Source: UBA2336 sp037443645
Lineage (GTDB): Bacteria > Bacteroidota > Bacteroidia > Cytophagales > Cyclobacteriaceae
Length of the DNA: 64,000 bases
Reading direction: 5' to 3'
Assembly (NCBI GenBank): GCA_037443645.1
Contig: JBBINY010000004.1
Location: 28,900-92,899, forward strand
In this document: positions 9,186-18,596 of the stretch, piece after piece
Position numbering within the stretch: the stretch's first letter is position 1
How the letters are laid out: each line of letters begins with the position of its first letter
The notes under the pieces: model-generated
Told to the model about the DNA's origin: nothing
Seen by the model: the letters and a program-made list of their open reading frames with translations, nothing else
Databases searched by the model: none
Position numbers and translations under genes: made by a program

Positions 9186-9845
9186 ATGAAACAGGCATTT
9201 TTAATCATTTTAGCAGGCTTAGTTGCCCTGGTTGCACCAGGGCAAAATCGTGTAAAACTGGCAAAATTGAAGTATAGCGGTGGGGGCGACTGGTATGCTG
9301 CTAAAACCGCCCTCCCCAACCTGATTGAATTCTGCAACAGCGAACTGGGCACCAACCTGTTTCCAGAGGAAGACATCGTAGAGGCCGGAAGCAAGGATAT
9401 ATTCCTTTATCCGTATGTGTTCATGACCGGCCACGGCAACGTGGTATTTTCAGATGCAGATGCGGCCAACCTGCGAAATTATCTTATAGCCGGAGGGTTT
9501 CTGCACATCGATGATAATTACGGACTCGATAAGTACATCCGGATTGAGTTGAAGAAAGTCTTTCCGGAACTGGAGTTAAAGGAACTTCCTTTCGATCATC
9601 CCATCTATGATCAGAAATTCAAGTTTCCAAACGGGTTGCCTAAAATCCACGAACACGATGGCAAGCCAGCCCAGGGTTTCGGACTGATTTATGAAGGACG
9701 GCTTGTGGTTTTCTACTCCTACGAGACCGACCTGGGCAACGGCTGGGAAGACAGGCGCATCCACAACAACCCGGAAGCCAAACGGCAGGAAGCCCTGCGC
9801 ATGGGGGCCAATATTATTTCGTATTGCTTTACGCAGGCACAATAA
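9186..9845 (+). CDS. DUF4159-domain secreted protein
   Basis: 219 residues with a signal peptide (KQAFLIILAGLVALVAPG then Q). The body matches the DUF4159 family: LKYSGGGDWYAAKTALPNL, FLYPYVFMTGHGNVVFS, a glycine-rich NYLIAGGFLHIDDNYG, and near the end YETDLGNGWED. DUF4159 proteins fold like a glutamine-amidotransferase/ThuA-type domain; the biochemical role is not known. It is a single gene, divergent from the lipoprotein gene and convergent with the TlpA-like gene 22 bases on. Confidence 0.85.
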   Translation: MKQAFLIILAGLVALVAPGQNRVKLAKLKYSGGGDWYAAKTALPNLIEFCNSELGTNLFPEEDIVEAGSKDIFLYPYVFMTGHGNVVFSDADAANLRNYLIAGGFLHIDDNYGLDKYIRIELKKVFPELELKELPFDHPIYDQKFKFPNGLPKIHEHDGKPAQGFGLIYEGRLVVFYSYETDLGNGWEDRRIHNNPEAKRQEALRMGANIISYCFTQAQ

Positions 9846-9867
9846 AAGTAACCATTAGGCCAACTGC

Positions 9868-11004
9868 TTACTTGCCCTTAAAAATCTCTTTCAACTTATC
9901 ATCAAGCGCCTGTCCACGCAAATTCTTTGCGATGATCACACCATTCGGGTCGAGCAACAACGAAAAGGGGATAGCATTTATGTTGTAGGTCCTTGCTGCT
10001 TCCGACTGCCAGAATTTCAAATCGGATACGTGTGTCCAGGTTAAGCCATCTTGCTGAATGGCCTGTACCCAATCTTCTTTGGAACGGTCGAGCGAAACAC
10101 CATAAACCGTAAACCCCTTGCTTTTATAAGTATTGTAGGCGCGCACTACATTCGGGTTTTCCTGGCGGCAGGGGCCGCACCATTTTGCCCAAAAATCAAC
10201 CAGCACGTATTGACCACGCAACGATGACAGCGGAATAACTTTACCATCCGGGTTGGGCAACGTAATCTCTGGCGCTACCGAGCCGATGGCCAGAGTCTTC
10301 ATTTTGTTCACCATATCAACATAGGCCTTACTGTGTTCATAGTCCGGCCATTCTTTCTGCGCCCGGTCGGCAACAAAAACATAAAGGTCAAAATACTGAT
10401 CTTTATCGAACAGGTTTCCTTCCATCAGATTAATTGAACCAAGAGATAACGGAGCGTTCCTTATTTCAAGCGCAGCCTTTTCGTTTGCGATGCGTGAAAG
10501 CTCCATGTATTGCTGTTGTATTGCCAGAATAGCATCCTGGTTATTGGTTGATTGTGCTTTATTAAAGTCGGCAATCAGCTTCTGGGCTTCGGGGGTTGAA
10601 TCAAGTCCGCGGATCAGCGTTTGTACCTTTTGAATCAGTTCAATTTCGGGCGAACCTTTAACTTCATAAAATCCGGACGGGTCGTGGCCGTCAACATTTA
10701 CTTCAAGGTTATTCTTAAATATGATCAGGTCAACGGTCTGCCGGTTGAAAAAGTTGAGTTTGTAATAGCCCGGTTCTTTAACCCGTATTTGTTTTGAAAA
10801 CGAGTAGTTTGATTTCAATTTAATGGTATCCTGCCAGCCGGTACCGGTGCGCTTCAGTTCCATGATGGAAATAGTACCTTGCTGCGGATGCCCCACCCTG
10901 CCGCTTAGGGTTATCGTCCAACTGCCATCATTCTTCGTTTGCTGTCCGTTTGTTGAACATCCGATCAGGATCAGAAATACCAGGTAATTAATTCTCGATC
11001 TCAT
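9868..11004 (-). CDS. TlpA-like thiol-disulfide oxidoreductase with N-terminal DUF4369-type domain
   Basis: 378 residues. A signal peptide with lipobox-like ILIGC at the start suggests a lipid-anchored envelope protein. The first half resembles DUF4369 (GRVGHPQQGTISIMELKR), common before thioredoxin domains in Bacteroidota. The C-terminal 140 residues are a thioredoxin/AhpC-TSA fold with the redox site WAKWCGPCRQENP and the cis-proline region NINAIPFSLLLDP. Its ATG overlaps the gatB stop by four bases (ATGA), so it is translated as the tail of the alaS-gatB operon. Likely reduces or repairs disulfides of envelope proteins. Confidence 0.88.
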   Translation of the reverse strand: MRSRINYLVFLILIGCSTNGQQTKNDGSWTITLSGRVGHPQQGTISIMELKRTGTGWQDTIKLKSNYSFSKQIRVKEPGYYKLNFFNRQTVDLIIFKNNLEVNVDGHDPSGFYEVKGSPEIELIQKVQTLIRGLDSTPEAQKLIADFNKAQSTNNQDAILAIQQQYMELSRIANEKAALEIRNAPLSLGSINLMEGNLFDKDQYFDLYVFVADRAQKEWPDYEHSKAYVDMVNKMKTLAIGSVAPEITLPNPDGKVIPLSSLRGQYVLVDFWAKWCGPCRQENPNVVRAYNTYKSKGFTVYGVSLDRSKEDWVQAIQQDGLTWTHVSDLKFWQSEAARTYNINAIPFSLLLDPNGVIIAKNLRGQALDDKLKEIFKGK

Positions 11005-12455
11005 TTGCTTTCCAATTGGTTACGTAACAGTTCGGTGGTGAGTTTAGGGTCAGCTTTGCCGTTAGTACGTTTCATCACTTCGCCTATAAACATAGCCATA
11101 ATTCCTTTCTTGCCCCTTTTATACTCGATTACCTTTTGCGGGTAAGCGTCCAATACTCGTTCAATAACGGGTAGTACGTCTCCGGCATCCGTCAGCTGGA
11201 TAACATTCAATTGTTGTGCCACCAGTAATGGTGACTCAGCGGGCTTATTGATCAATTCAGGAAAAATGCGGTGAGCGGCTACCGAGAAGCTAACCTGGTT
11301 GGTTTCAACCAGATGAATAAGTTCTGCCAGGCTGCTGGCACTTACAGGAAAGTGAGTATTTGGATTTTCATTCAGGTATGATTTCACCGGCCCGATAAGC
11401 CAGTTGGCAACGGCTTTATAATTGGAAGTATGACGGCATACCTCTTCAAAATAATCGGCTATGGCTTTTGTTTCTGTCAGTACGGCTGTGTCCGGGATAG
11501 ATAGACCGTATTGCCCGATAAACTTTTCAGCGCGTTGCCACGGTAGTTCCGGAAGTGATGCTTCAATAAACTTCAGCCATGGTTCTGTAATTACAACCGG
11601 GCTTAAGTCAGGTTCAGGAAAATAGCGGTAATCGTTTAGTTCTTCTTTCGTGCGCATGGCCACGGTAAGCCCTGATGACTGATCGTATAACCGGGTTTCG
11701 GATGAGATAATTCCTCCCGCTTCAAGAATGCTCACCTGCCTGTTGATCTCTGCAGCGATGGCATGCTGAACGAACCGGATTGAGTTGAGATTTTTTATTT
11801 CAACTTTACGACCGAGTTGGGCTGATGCCACAGGCATGACGGATACATTTGCATCGCAGCGCAGCGACCCCTCTTCCATATTTCCATCACTTATCGCAAG
11901 GTAGCGGACTAGTTTGCGGACTTCAGCCAGAAAGGCCCCGGCCTCCTCGGCTGTTTGAAGCACGGGCTCGGTAACCAGTTCAACCAGCGCAACACCCGCC
12001 CGGTTAAAATCAAGCAACGTTTCGGTGGCAGAATCTGTATGAATGGATTTGCCGGCATCTTCTTCAAGATGGATACGGCTCAGCCGGATCATCCGCTTTG
12101 ATCCATCAGCCAGGCGAATGGGTATCATACCTCCTTTACATATTGGCGTGCGGTTTTGGGTAATCTGGTACCCTTTAGGCAGGTCGGGGTAAAAATAGTT
12201 TTTCCGATCGAAGTAACTCTCGCGGGAAATTTCGCAACCGCATGCAAGGCCAATTTTTACGGCCAACTCAATTGCCTTGCGATTCAGTTTCGGGAGTGTA
12301 CCCGGATGCGCGAGGGTTATTGCAGAAACATTTGTATTAGGCAATTCTCCGTAAGCCGCTGAATCAGCAGCAAACAATTTACTGGCAGTGGCCAGTTGCA
12401 CATGAACTTCCAGTCCGATGACGGCTTTGAAAGAAACCGAAGCAGGTGTTGTCAA
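11001..12455 (-). CDS. gatB: Asp/Glu-tRNA amidotransferase subunit B
   Basis: 484 residues, the normal length. GatB binds the misacylated Glu-tRNA(Gln) or Asp-tRNA(Asn), activates it with ATP and amidates it with ammonia from GatA. The start FKAVIGLEVHVQL, the block HPGTLPKLNRKAIE, YPDLPKGYQITQ, ISDGNMEEGSLRCDANVSV and YRYFPEPDL are diagnostic; the C-terminal 150 residues are the YqeY-like helical tail ending in NGKADPKLTTELL. There is no in-frame ATG, so a TTG start at 12455 is needed, 16 bases after the alaS stop. gatA and gatC are not in the window. Confidence 0.96.
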   Translation of the reverse strand: MTTPASVSFKAVIGLEVHVQLATASKLFAADSAAYGELPNTNVSAITLAHPGTLPKLNRKAIELAVKIGLACGCEISRESYFDRKNYFYPDLPKGYQITQNRTPICKGGMIPIRLADGSKRMIRLSRIHLEEDAGKSIHTDSATETLLDFNRAGVALVELVTEPVLQTAEEAGAFLAEVRKLVRYLAISDGNMEEGSLRCDANVSVMPVASAQLGRKVEIKNLNSIRFVQHAIAAEINRQVSILEAGGIISSETRLYDQSSGLTVAMRTKEELNDYRYFPEPDLSPVVITEPWLKFIEASLPELPWQRAEKFIGQYGLSIPDTAVLTETKAIADYFEEVCRHTSNYKAVANWLIGPVKSYLNENPNTHFPVSASSLAELIHLVETNQVSFSVAAHRIFPELINKPAESPLLVAQQLNVIQLTDAGDVLPVIERVLDAYPQKVIEYKRGKKGIMAMFIGEVMKRTNGKADPKLTTELLRNQLESK

Positions 12456-12471
12456 GGCGGGATGGATTGGC

Positions 12472-15087
12472 TTATTGAATCAATTGCTTTGCTTTTACCA
12501 GCACGGCATCAAGGCCATCCAGGTTTTTTCCACCGGCCGTGGCAAAAAAAGGCTGGCCTCCTCCACCGCCATCAATTTCCCTTGCCAGTTCTTTAACCAG
12601 GTTACCGGCATGGTAAGCATTGGATTGCACCAGCTTTTCGCCAATCATTACGGCTACCTGGGGCTTGCTGTCAACATCGGCAGCCAGCACCATCACCAAA
12701 TCATCAAACTGATTTCGAAGTGCGTATGCAATAGTTTTCAACACCTCAGCATTGGGAACGGTAATTTTTTCGATGATCAGGCTGGAGCCGTTTTTCTTCA
12801 ATACCTTTTTCGCCAGATCATCCTTCAACTGAATTGCCTGCTCCTGGTACAAGCGCTCCAGCTTCTTTTCCAATTGGTGCCTTTCCTCCTGTAATGCTTT
12901 TGTAGCAGTCACTATGTCTTTCGGATTCTTGAGCAGTGCACGAACCTGATCGAGAAGGTTGAGTTCGTGACGCACCAGTTTTTCAGCTTCCTGCGCGGTA
13001 ACCGCTTCAATTCTGCGTACTCCGGCAGCAACGGAACTTTCAGCTATAATTTTGAACAAGCCGATGTTGCCGGTGGCGGGTACGTGAGTGCCTCCGCAAA
13101 GCTCAACCGAAAAATTGCGATCGAAAGCAATCACCCGGACAAAGTCACCATATTTTTCACCAAATAATGCCATAGCTCCCATCTCTTTTGCTTTTTCGAC
13201 CGGAACATTCCGTTTTTCATCAAGCGGAATATTTTCCCGGATTTTCTGGTTCACCAGATCTTCCACCCTGGCAATTTCCTCCGCAGTCATGGCGCTGAAG
13301 TGTGAGAAATCGAAACGGGTGATTTTATCATTAACCAGTGAGCCTTTTTGCTCCACGTGTTTCCCTAAAACAAGCCGCAAGGCGGCATGCAACAGGTGGG
13401 TAACGCTGTGGTTGTTCATGGTGAGCAACCGCCTGTCGGCCGAAACTACGGCATTAACCGGCCCGTTAAGGTTAGCCGGAAGCTTTTCAGTAAAATGAAC
13501 GATGAGCTCATTTTCTTTCTTTGTATCAATTACCGGTATCTTCTCCCCTTGCACATCGATATACCCCGTATCGCCCACCTGGCCTCCGCTTTCGGGGTAG
13601 AAAGGCGTTTTATCAAAGACCAGTTGAAATACCTCCTTATTCTTCTGCCTGATTTTTCGGTACCTCAGAATTTTTACGGCTGCCTGCAGGTTTTCGTACC
13701 CGATGAATTCAGTGGATGACTCCTCATCAACCATCACCCAATCGCCAGCTTCTTTTGCGGCATCGGATTTTGAGCGGGCTCGTTGTTTTTCCATCTCTGA
13801 CTGGAAACCGTCTTCATCAACCGTAAATCCCCTTTCGCGTGCGATAAGCGAAGTAAGGTCAAATGGAAATCCATAGGTATCATACAATTCAAAAGCAATG
13901 TTGCCGGGAACCCTTGCTTTAACAAAAGCAGACTCAAGTCCTTCAAATCGCTTTAGGCCCTTCTCCAGCGTTTTCAAAAAGGACTGTTCTTCTTCAAAAA
14001 TTACTTTACTTACGTAATCTTTCTGTGCTTCAAGTTCAGGAAATACATCTTTTAGCTGGGCACCCAATACGTGAACCAATGTGTAAAGAAAGGGCTCTTT
14101 AAAGTTCAGGAATGTAAAGCCGTAGCGAACGGCCCTGCGGAGAATTCGCCTGATTACATAACCTGCTCCGGTATTGGAGGGCAATTGGCCATCAGCAATG
14201 GTAAAGGCTACTGCCCGAATGTGATCGGCAAGCACCCGAATGGCAATGTCGGTTTTTTCTGACGCGCCATATTTCACACCGCATGCAGCACAAATAAAAT
14301 CAATCAGCGGTTTGAATACGGTTGTATCGTAGGTTGATGATTTTCCCTGAATGGCCATGCATAACCGCTCGAAGCCCATTCCAGTATCAACATGCTGAGC
14401 CGGAAGTTTTTCCAGGGATCCATCAGCTTTTCGGTTAAATTCCATGAATACCAGATTCCAGATTTCGATAACCTGGGGATGATCTGCATTGACCAACTCC
14501 CGGCCGGGTTTCCTTTTGATTTCTTCTTCGCTCCGAAGGTCTATGTGTATCTCCGAACATGGGCCACATGGGCCGGTTTCACCCATTTCCCAGAAATTAT
14601 CTTTTTTCTTTCCGTAAAGAATACGGTCTTCCGGTAAAATGGCTTTCCAAAAAGTAAGTGCATCGTCATCGGCCGGAAGCTTATCGCCTTTATCACCACC
14701 AAAAACGGTAGCATACAACTTATCTTTCGGAAGCTTATATACACCCGTTAGCAACTCCCAGGCCCAGGCAATAGCCTCTTTCTTAAAGTAATCACCAAAC
14801 GACCAGTTGCCGAGCATCTCAAACATGGTGTGGTGGTAGGTATCAATACCCACCTCTTCCAGGTCATTGTGTTTACCGCTAACGCGCAGGCATTTTTGGG
14901 TATCGGCAATCCGAACATGCCGGGGTGTTCCATGTCCGAGAAAATACTCTTTGAACTGCACCATGCCCGAGTTGGTGAATAACAAGGTGGGATCGTTTTT
15001 CAACACCAGGGGTGCAGAGGGAACAATAAGATGTCCCTTTTCCTTAAAAAAATCGAGAAATTTCTGTCTGATCTCGCCCGAATCCAT
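12472..15087 (-). CDS. alaS: Alanyl-tRNA synthetase
   Basis: 871 residues, the usual size. Charges tRNA(Ala) and clears mischarged Ser or Gly. Domains in order: class II catalytic core (residues 1-230, with TNSGMVQFKEYFLG and the downstream GCGCCSEIH-type block seen as TGPCGPCSEIH), tRNA-recognition helices, the editing domain with zinc ligands HSVTHLLHAAL and CGGTHVPATG, a coiled coil near 720-760, and the C-terminal DHHA1 domain with the GGGGGQPFFATAGG glycine loop. I use the ATG at 15087; a GTG codon sits directly before it. It is first in the alaS-gatB-tlpA-like operon and divergent from the peptidase genes. Confidence 0.98.
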   Translation of the reverse strand: MDSGEIRQKFLDFFKEKGHLIVPSAPLVLKNDPTLLFTNSGMVQFKEYFLGHGTPRHVRIADTQKCLRVSGKHNDLEEVGIDTYHHTMFEMLGNWSFGDYFKKEAIAWAWELLTGVYKLPKDKLYATVFGGDKGDKLPADDDALTFWKAILPEDRILYGKKKDNFWEMGETGPCGPCSEIHIDLRSEEEIKRKPGRELVNADHPQVIEIWNLVFMEFNRKADGSLEKLPAQHVDTGMGFERLCMAIQGKSSTYDTTVFKPLIDFICAACGVKYGASEKTDIAIRVLADHIRAVAFTIADGQLPSNTGAGYVIRRILRRAVRYGFTFLNFKEPFLYTLVHVLGAQLKDVFPELEAQKDYVSKVIFEEEQSFLKTLEKGLKRFEGLESAFVKARVPGNIAFELYDTYGFPFDLTSLIARERGFTVDEDGFQSEMEKQRARSKSDAAKEAGDWVMVDEESSTEFIGYENLQAAVKILRYRKIRQKNKEVFQLVFDKTPFYPESGGQVGDTGYIDVQGEKIPVIDTKKENELIVHFTEKLPANLNGPVNAVVSADRRLLTMNNHSVTHLLHAALRLVLGKHVEQKGSLVNDKITRFDFSHFSAMTAEEIARVEDLVNQKIRENIPLDEKRNVPVEKAKEMGAMALFGEKYGDFVRVIAFDRNFSVELCGGTHVPATGNIGLFKIIAESSVAAGVRRIEAVTAQEAEKLVRHELNLLDQVRALLKNPKDIVTATKALQEERHQLEKKLERLYQEQAIQLKDDLAKKVLKKNGSSLIIEKITVPNAEVLKTIAYALRNQFDDLVMVLAADVDSKPQVAVMIGEKLVQSNAYHAGNLVKELAREIDGGGGGQPFFATAGGKNLDGLDAVLVKAKQLIQ

Positions 15088-15216
15088 CACGTCTTTAAGC
15101 TTTTAGCTCTACCGATTTTTAGTATCTTAGCCCGCGCTATTTAACTAGCCTCAATCAAGCGACAAAATTAAGCAGATTAGTGGGATTGGGTTTACTTCGC
15201 TTGTTTTTTTAAACGG

Positions 15217-16173
15217 ATGGCATCCACGAAGTTCACATACAATCCTGCTACCTGCCGGTACGAGCCTGCAAAAATTTCTGTTGTTCAGATTCTTGGCTAT
15301 GGGTTTTCACTGCTCATGGTTAGCGCCCTGTTGTTTGCCGGGCTGGCTTACCTTCAGGGACGTTTTTTTGTTACACCAGGAACGCTTGCCCTCCGGGCTG
15401 AAAACCAGGCCCTGCAAAAGCACTATACCCTACTCCGTTCACAACTTGTACAATTGGACGGCACACTTACACAGCTCAAGTACTCCACTGAATTGGTTGA
15501 AGCAAAACTCTTTGCCATCCCAAACACCACACCCTCTTCCGTATCCCCTTCCGTTATACCCGAAGGAACAAAGGAAGCACAGCACGTTGTGCAGGGCCTT
15601 CAAAACAAAGTTGCCGGGTCGTTGAACACAGCCGCACTAAACAATTACCAATACGCTTCATCGCTTACCCTTACAGCACACGACAAAGCCCTGATGGCAA
15701 ACTGGCCGTCAGGTCAACCCATAGCCAGTGAGTACCTGGCTGTTGCCTCCGGTTATGGCCAGCGCATTCACCCATTTCATAAAGGAATTTATTTTCATCA
15801 AGGGTTGGATTTTGCCGCTCCTCAGGGAACTCCCATTTTCGCCACAGGCCCTGGTAAGGTAATTGACATAGAGACGAGTAACCTGGAAGTGGGGTACGGA
15901 AACTACGTTGAGGTTGACCACGGCAACGGGATAATAACCCGATATGCACACTTGCAAGGCATTGCCGTTAAGGCAGGGCAAGCCATTGTACTGGGCACAG
16001 TTATCGGTACAGTGGGCATGAGTGGCGGAGCCGCTGCACCACATCTTCATTACGAAATCATCAAAGATGGAGATCCCGTTAACCCTATGCTGTACATGAT
16101 GCAGGGGCTTACCAGTACTGAATTTACGAGTCTAAAATCCCAATCCGAAAAAAGAAATCAGTCGCTAGATTAA
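15217..16173 (+). CDS. M23 (LytM) family peptidase, first of a pair
   Basis: 318 residues: a membrane helix near residues 25-47, a periplasmic coiled-coil stretch to about 110, then a LytM domain. The zinc ligands are intact: HQGLD with His194 and Asp198, and HLHYE with His276 and His278, together with the DHGNGIITRYAHL strand. LytM enzymes cut peptide cross-links in peptidoglycan or, when inactive, activate amidases; the intact ligands favour activity. It is anchored in the inner membrane and acts in the periplasm. The final base of its stop codon is the first base of the next gene's ATG, so the two are translationally coupled. Confidence 0.9.
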   Translation: MASTKFTYNPATCRYEPAKISVVQILGYGFSLLMVSALLFAGLAYLQGRFFVTPGTLALRAENQALQKHYTLLRSQLVQLDGTLTQLKYSTELVEAKLFAIPNTTPSSVSPSVIPEGTKEAQHVVQGLQNKVAGSLNTAALNNYQYASSLTLTAHDKALMANWPSGQPIASEYLAVASGYGQRIHPFHKGIYFHQGLDFAAPQGTPIFATGPGKVIDIETSNLEVGYGNYVEVDHGNGIITRYAHLQGIAVKAGQAIVLGTVIGTVGMSGGAAAPHLHYEIIKDGDPVNPMLYMMQGLTSTEFTSLKSQSEKRNQSLD

Positions 16174-17138
16174 TGGCTTCACCCCGATATACCTATAACG
16201 CCCACACCTGCCAATATGAACCGGTTTACTTAACCGGAAAGAGGCTATTGAAAAAATCGGTTGTCTTTTTTGGTGGCTCATTTGCACTTGCTTCGCTGGC
16301 GTTTGTCTGGTTTATGAACCGATACAGCCCTATCGAAGAACAGTTGCTCCGCAAGAAAAACAAGGCTTTGCTTGCCCAATGGTTCGTGCTCGAAAGCCGG
16401 ATAGTACAACGCCAGAACACACTAAATACAGTGGCTGAACGGGATGACCACACATACCGGGTTATCCTTGATCTTCCGGCATTATCGGCAGATCAACGCA
16501 GGGCCGGTGTAGGTGGCGTGGAAACAAGGTATTCCGGAGAAGTCCTGAACTATCCGGTAATCCTGGAGAGCTACCGGAAACTTGAAAAGCTAAAGCATCA
16601 GGCTGAAGTTGAACGGCAGTCATACGAGCAACTGAATGAGACTGCCAACATTAAAAATACCATGTGGGCATCACGTCCGGCCATCCAGCCAATTGATAAC
16701 CGGGAACTGACACGCCTGCATACCACTTTTGGATTACGGATGCATCCGATTTTTAAGGTATACATGGATCACAAAGGATTGGATTTCACAGCACCGAAGG
16801 GATCACCAGTATATGCAACCGGTGACGGCCGGGTATCCATGGCTTACTTTTCGGGGTCATATGGAAATGTGATTTTTATTGACCACGGGTTTAACTACGA
16901 AACCCGTTATGCCCATTTGTATAAGTTTAATGTCAGGCCCGGCCAGTTTGTAAAGCGGGGTGAACTGATTGGTTATGTTGGAAATACAGGTATCTCGGTT
17001 TCTCCACATCTGCACTATGAGATATTTTATAAAGGCCAGGCCGTAAACCCCATTTTTTACTTTCAACGCGACCTGAGCAACCTGGAGTACCGAAAGCTCA
17101 TCCAAACAGCCGGTAAATCTGATTCCTCCCTCGACTAA
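16173..17138 (+). CDS. M23 (LytM) family peptidase, second of a pair
   Basis: 321 residues with the same plan as its upstream neighbour: one membrane helix (about 30-48), a coiled coil, then a LytM domain with HKGLD (His200, Asp204), DHGFNYETRYAHL and SPHLHYE (His279, His281), so all zinc ligands are present. N-terminal sequences of the two begin alike (MAS, tyrosine-rich, TYN), which points to an old tandem duplication that has since diverged. Probably a cell-wall hydrolase used in growth or division. Confidence 0.9.
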   Translation: MASPRYTYNAHTCQYEPVYLTGKRLLKKSVVFFGGSFALASLAFVWFMNRYSPIEEQLLRKKNKALLAQWFVLESRIVQRQNTLNTVAERDDHTYRVILDLPALSADQRRAGVGGVETRYSGEVLNYPVILESYRKLEKLKHQAEVERQSYEQLNETANIKNTMWASRPAIQPIDNRELTRLHTTFGLRMHPIFKVYMDHKGLDFTAPKGSPVYATGDGRVSMAYFSGSYGNVIFIDHGFNYETRYAHLYKFNVRPGQFVKRGELIGYVGNTGISVSPHLHYEIFYKGQAVNPIFYFQRDLSNLEYRKLIQTAGKSDSSLD

Positions 17139-17177
17139 GTTTTACTCGCTTCAGGTAATTTTATTTCTTTGCACCCC

Positions 17178-18215
17178 ATGCGACTACTACCTGCCCTCCT
17201 TCTTATTTTTTCAGCCGCGCTCGGTCAAGTGCCGGCTGGTAAGGAAATTACAATCATTGGCGTAGGCGATATCATGATGGGCACCTCATACCCGGAACCA
17301 GTGCTTCCGCCAGGCAACGGCAAGCACCTCATGGAAGATGTTGAAGCCATCTTAAGAAATGCCGATGTAACCACCGGTAACCTGGAAGGCGTATTGCTGG
17401 ATGAGGGAGGCACCCCGAAAAGCTGCAGGGACCCTAACGTATGCTATGTATTTAAAAGCCCTGCCCGCTATGTTCAAAACCTGGTGAATGCCGGTTTTGA
17501 TGTGATGAGCCTGGCCAACAATCACGCAGGTGATTTTGGTGAAACCGGAAGAAAAAGCACAATGAAAACGCTGGAAGAAGCCGGTATACTGCATGCCGGT
17601 CAGCTTCAGCAAAAGTTTGTTACGTTCGAAAAAGAGGGTACCCGATTCGGATTTATTGCGTTTGCTCCCAACAGCAATTGCGTACCCCTGCTGGACATTG
17701 AAGGAGCCAAAGCCCTGGTTGCCAAGGTCGACTCGCTGGTCGACATCGTTATCGTTTCGTTTCACGGGGGTGCCGAAGGGCCACAACACCAGCAGGTAAC
17801 ACGTAAAACCGAAATTTTTCACGGAGAAGACCGTGGCAACGTATGGGCATTTGCGCACGCTGTTATTGATGCCGGGGCCGATGTAGTTTTTGGGCACGGG
17901 CCACACGTAACCCGTGCAGTTGAAATATACAACAACCGGTTTATTGCCTATAGCCTGGGCAATTTTTGTACTTACGGAGGGATGAATGTCTCCGGTGTCA
18001 ACGGCCTCGCTCCTATCATAAAGGTGCATACTGATCACTCAGGTAAATTTCTGAAAGCCCATATCACATCGACTTACCAGCTTGCCCGCGATAAAGTGAG
18101 AACTGATCCGGAAAAGCGGGCTCTTGCCAAAATTATTGAACTCACAAAAAAAGATTTCCCTGAATTGCCTTTGCACTTTGATGGAAATGGATTTATTACT
18201 TACCTTGCTCAATAA
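17178..18215 (+). CDS. CapA-family (poly-gamma-glutamate synthesis type) metallophosphatase-like protein
   Basis: 345 residues from the ATG at 17178; a TTG three codons earlier is less likely. A signal peptide (LLPALLLIFSAALGQ) directs it to the envelope. CapA motifs run in order: GVGDIMMG, TTGNLEGVL, NNHAGDFGETG, SFHGGAEG and VFGHGPHVTRAVEIY then YSLGNF. The fold is a calcineurin-like phosphoesterase. The true substrate is uncertain: despite the name, many such proteins are not tied to poly-glutamate capsules. The MerR-like gene starts 2 bases after its stop. Confidence 0.87.
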   Translation: MRLLPALLLIFSAALGQVPAGKEITIIGVGDIMMGTSYPEPVLPPGNGKHLMEDVEAILRNADVTTGNLEGVLLDEGGTPKSCRDPNVCYVFKSPARYVQNLVNAGFDVMSLANNHAGDFGETGRKSTMKTLEEAGILHAGQLQQKFVTFEKEGTRFGFIAFAPNSNCVPLLDIEGAKALVAKVDSLVDIVIVSFHGGAEGPQHQQVTRKTEIFHGEDRGNVWAFAHAVIDAGADVVFGHGPHVTRAVEIYNNRFIAYSLGNFCTYGGMNVSGVNGLAPIIKVHTDHSGKFLKAHITSTYQLARDKVRTDPEKRALAKIIELTKKDFPELPLHFDGNGFITYLAQ

Positions 18216-18216
18216 G

Positions 18217-18558
18217 ATGGCGTACAAAGAAAAAGAAATCGAAAAGCTCTACTACTCCATCGGAGAAGTAGCCGAAATCTTCAATGTTGCTCCCTCACTG
18301 ATCCGTTTCTGGGAATCCGAGTTCGATATCATTAAACCTAAAAAGAACCGCAAGGGAAACCGCCAGTTCACCAAAGAAGATATTGACAGCGTACGTACCA
18401 TCTACCACCTTGTAAAAGAGAAAGGATTCACGTTACAGGGTGCCAAGGAAATGCTTCGAAACAATTCGTTTGACGTTAAGGACAAACTTGAGTTAATAGA
18501 CTCCCTGAAGTCGGTACGGAGGTTCCTCGTGGAGGTTCGTGACCGGCTGCCTGAATAG
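18217..18558 (+). CDS. MerR-family transcriptional regulator
   Basis: 113 residues from the ATG at 18217; the frame is open further upstream but inside capA-like sequence. The N-terminal winged helix is clear: YYSIGEVAEIFNVAPSLIRFWE then NRKGNRQFTKEDIDSV. After a linker helix (LQGAKEMLRNN) there is only a short C-terminal helix and no effector domain or metal-binding cysteines, so the ligand is unknown. In Bacteroidota such short MerR proteins commonly sit between a LytM peptidase and dprA, as here. Confidence 0.9.
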   Translation: MAYKEKEIEKLYYSIGEVAEIFNVAPSLIRFWESEFDIIKPKKNRKGNRQFTKEDIDSVRTIYHLVKEKGFTLQGAKEMLRNNSFDVKDKLELIDSLKSVRRFLVEVRDRLPE

Positions 18559-18596
18559 GTTCATTCAGCCAGATTTTCCCTTTTTATACGCATTTA

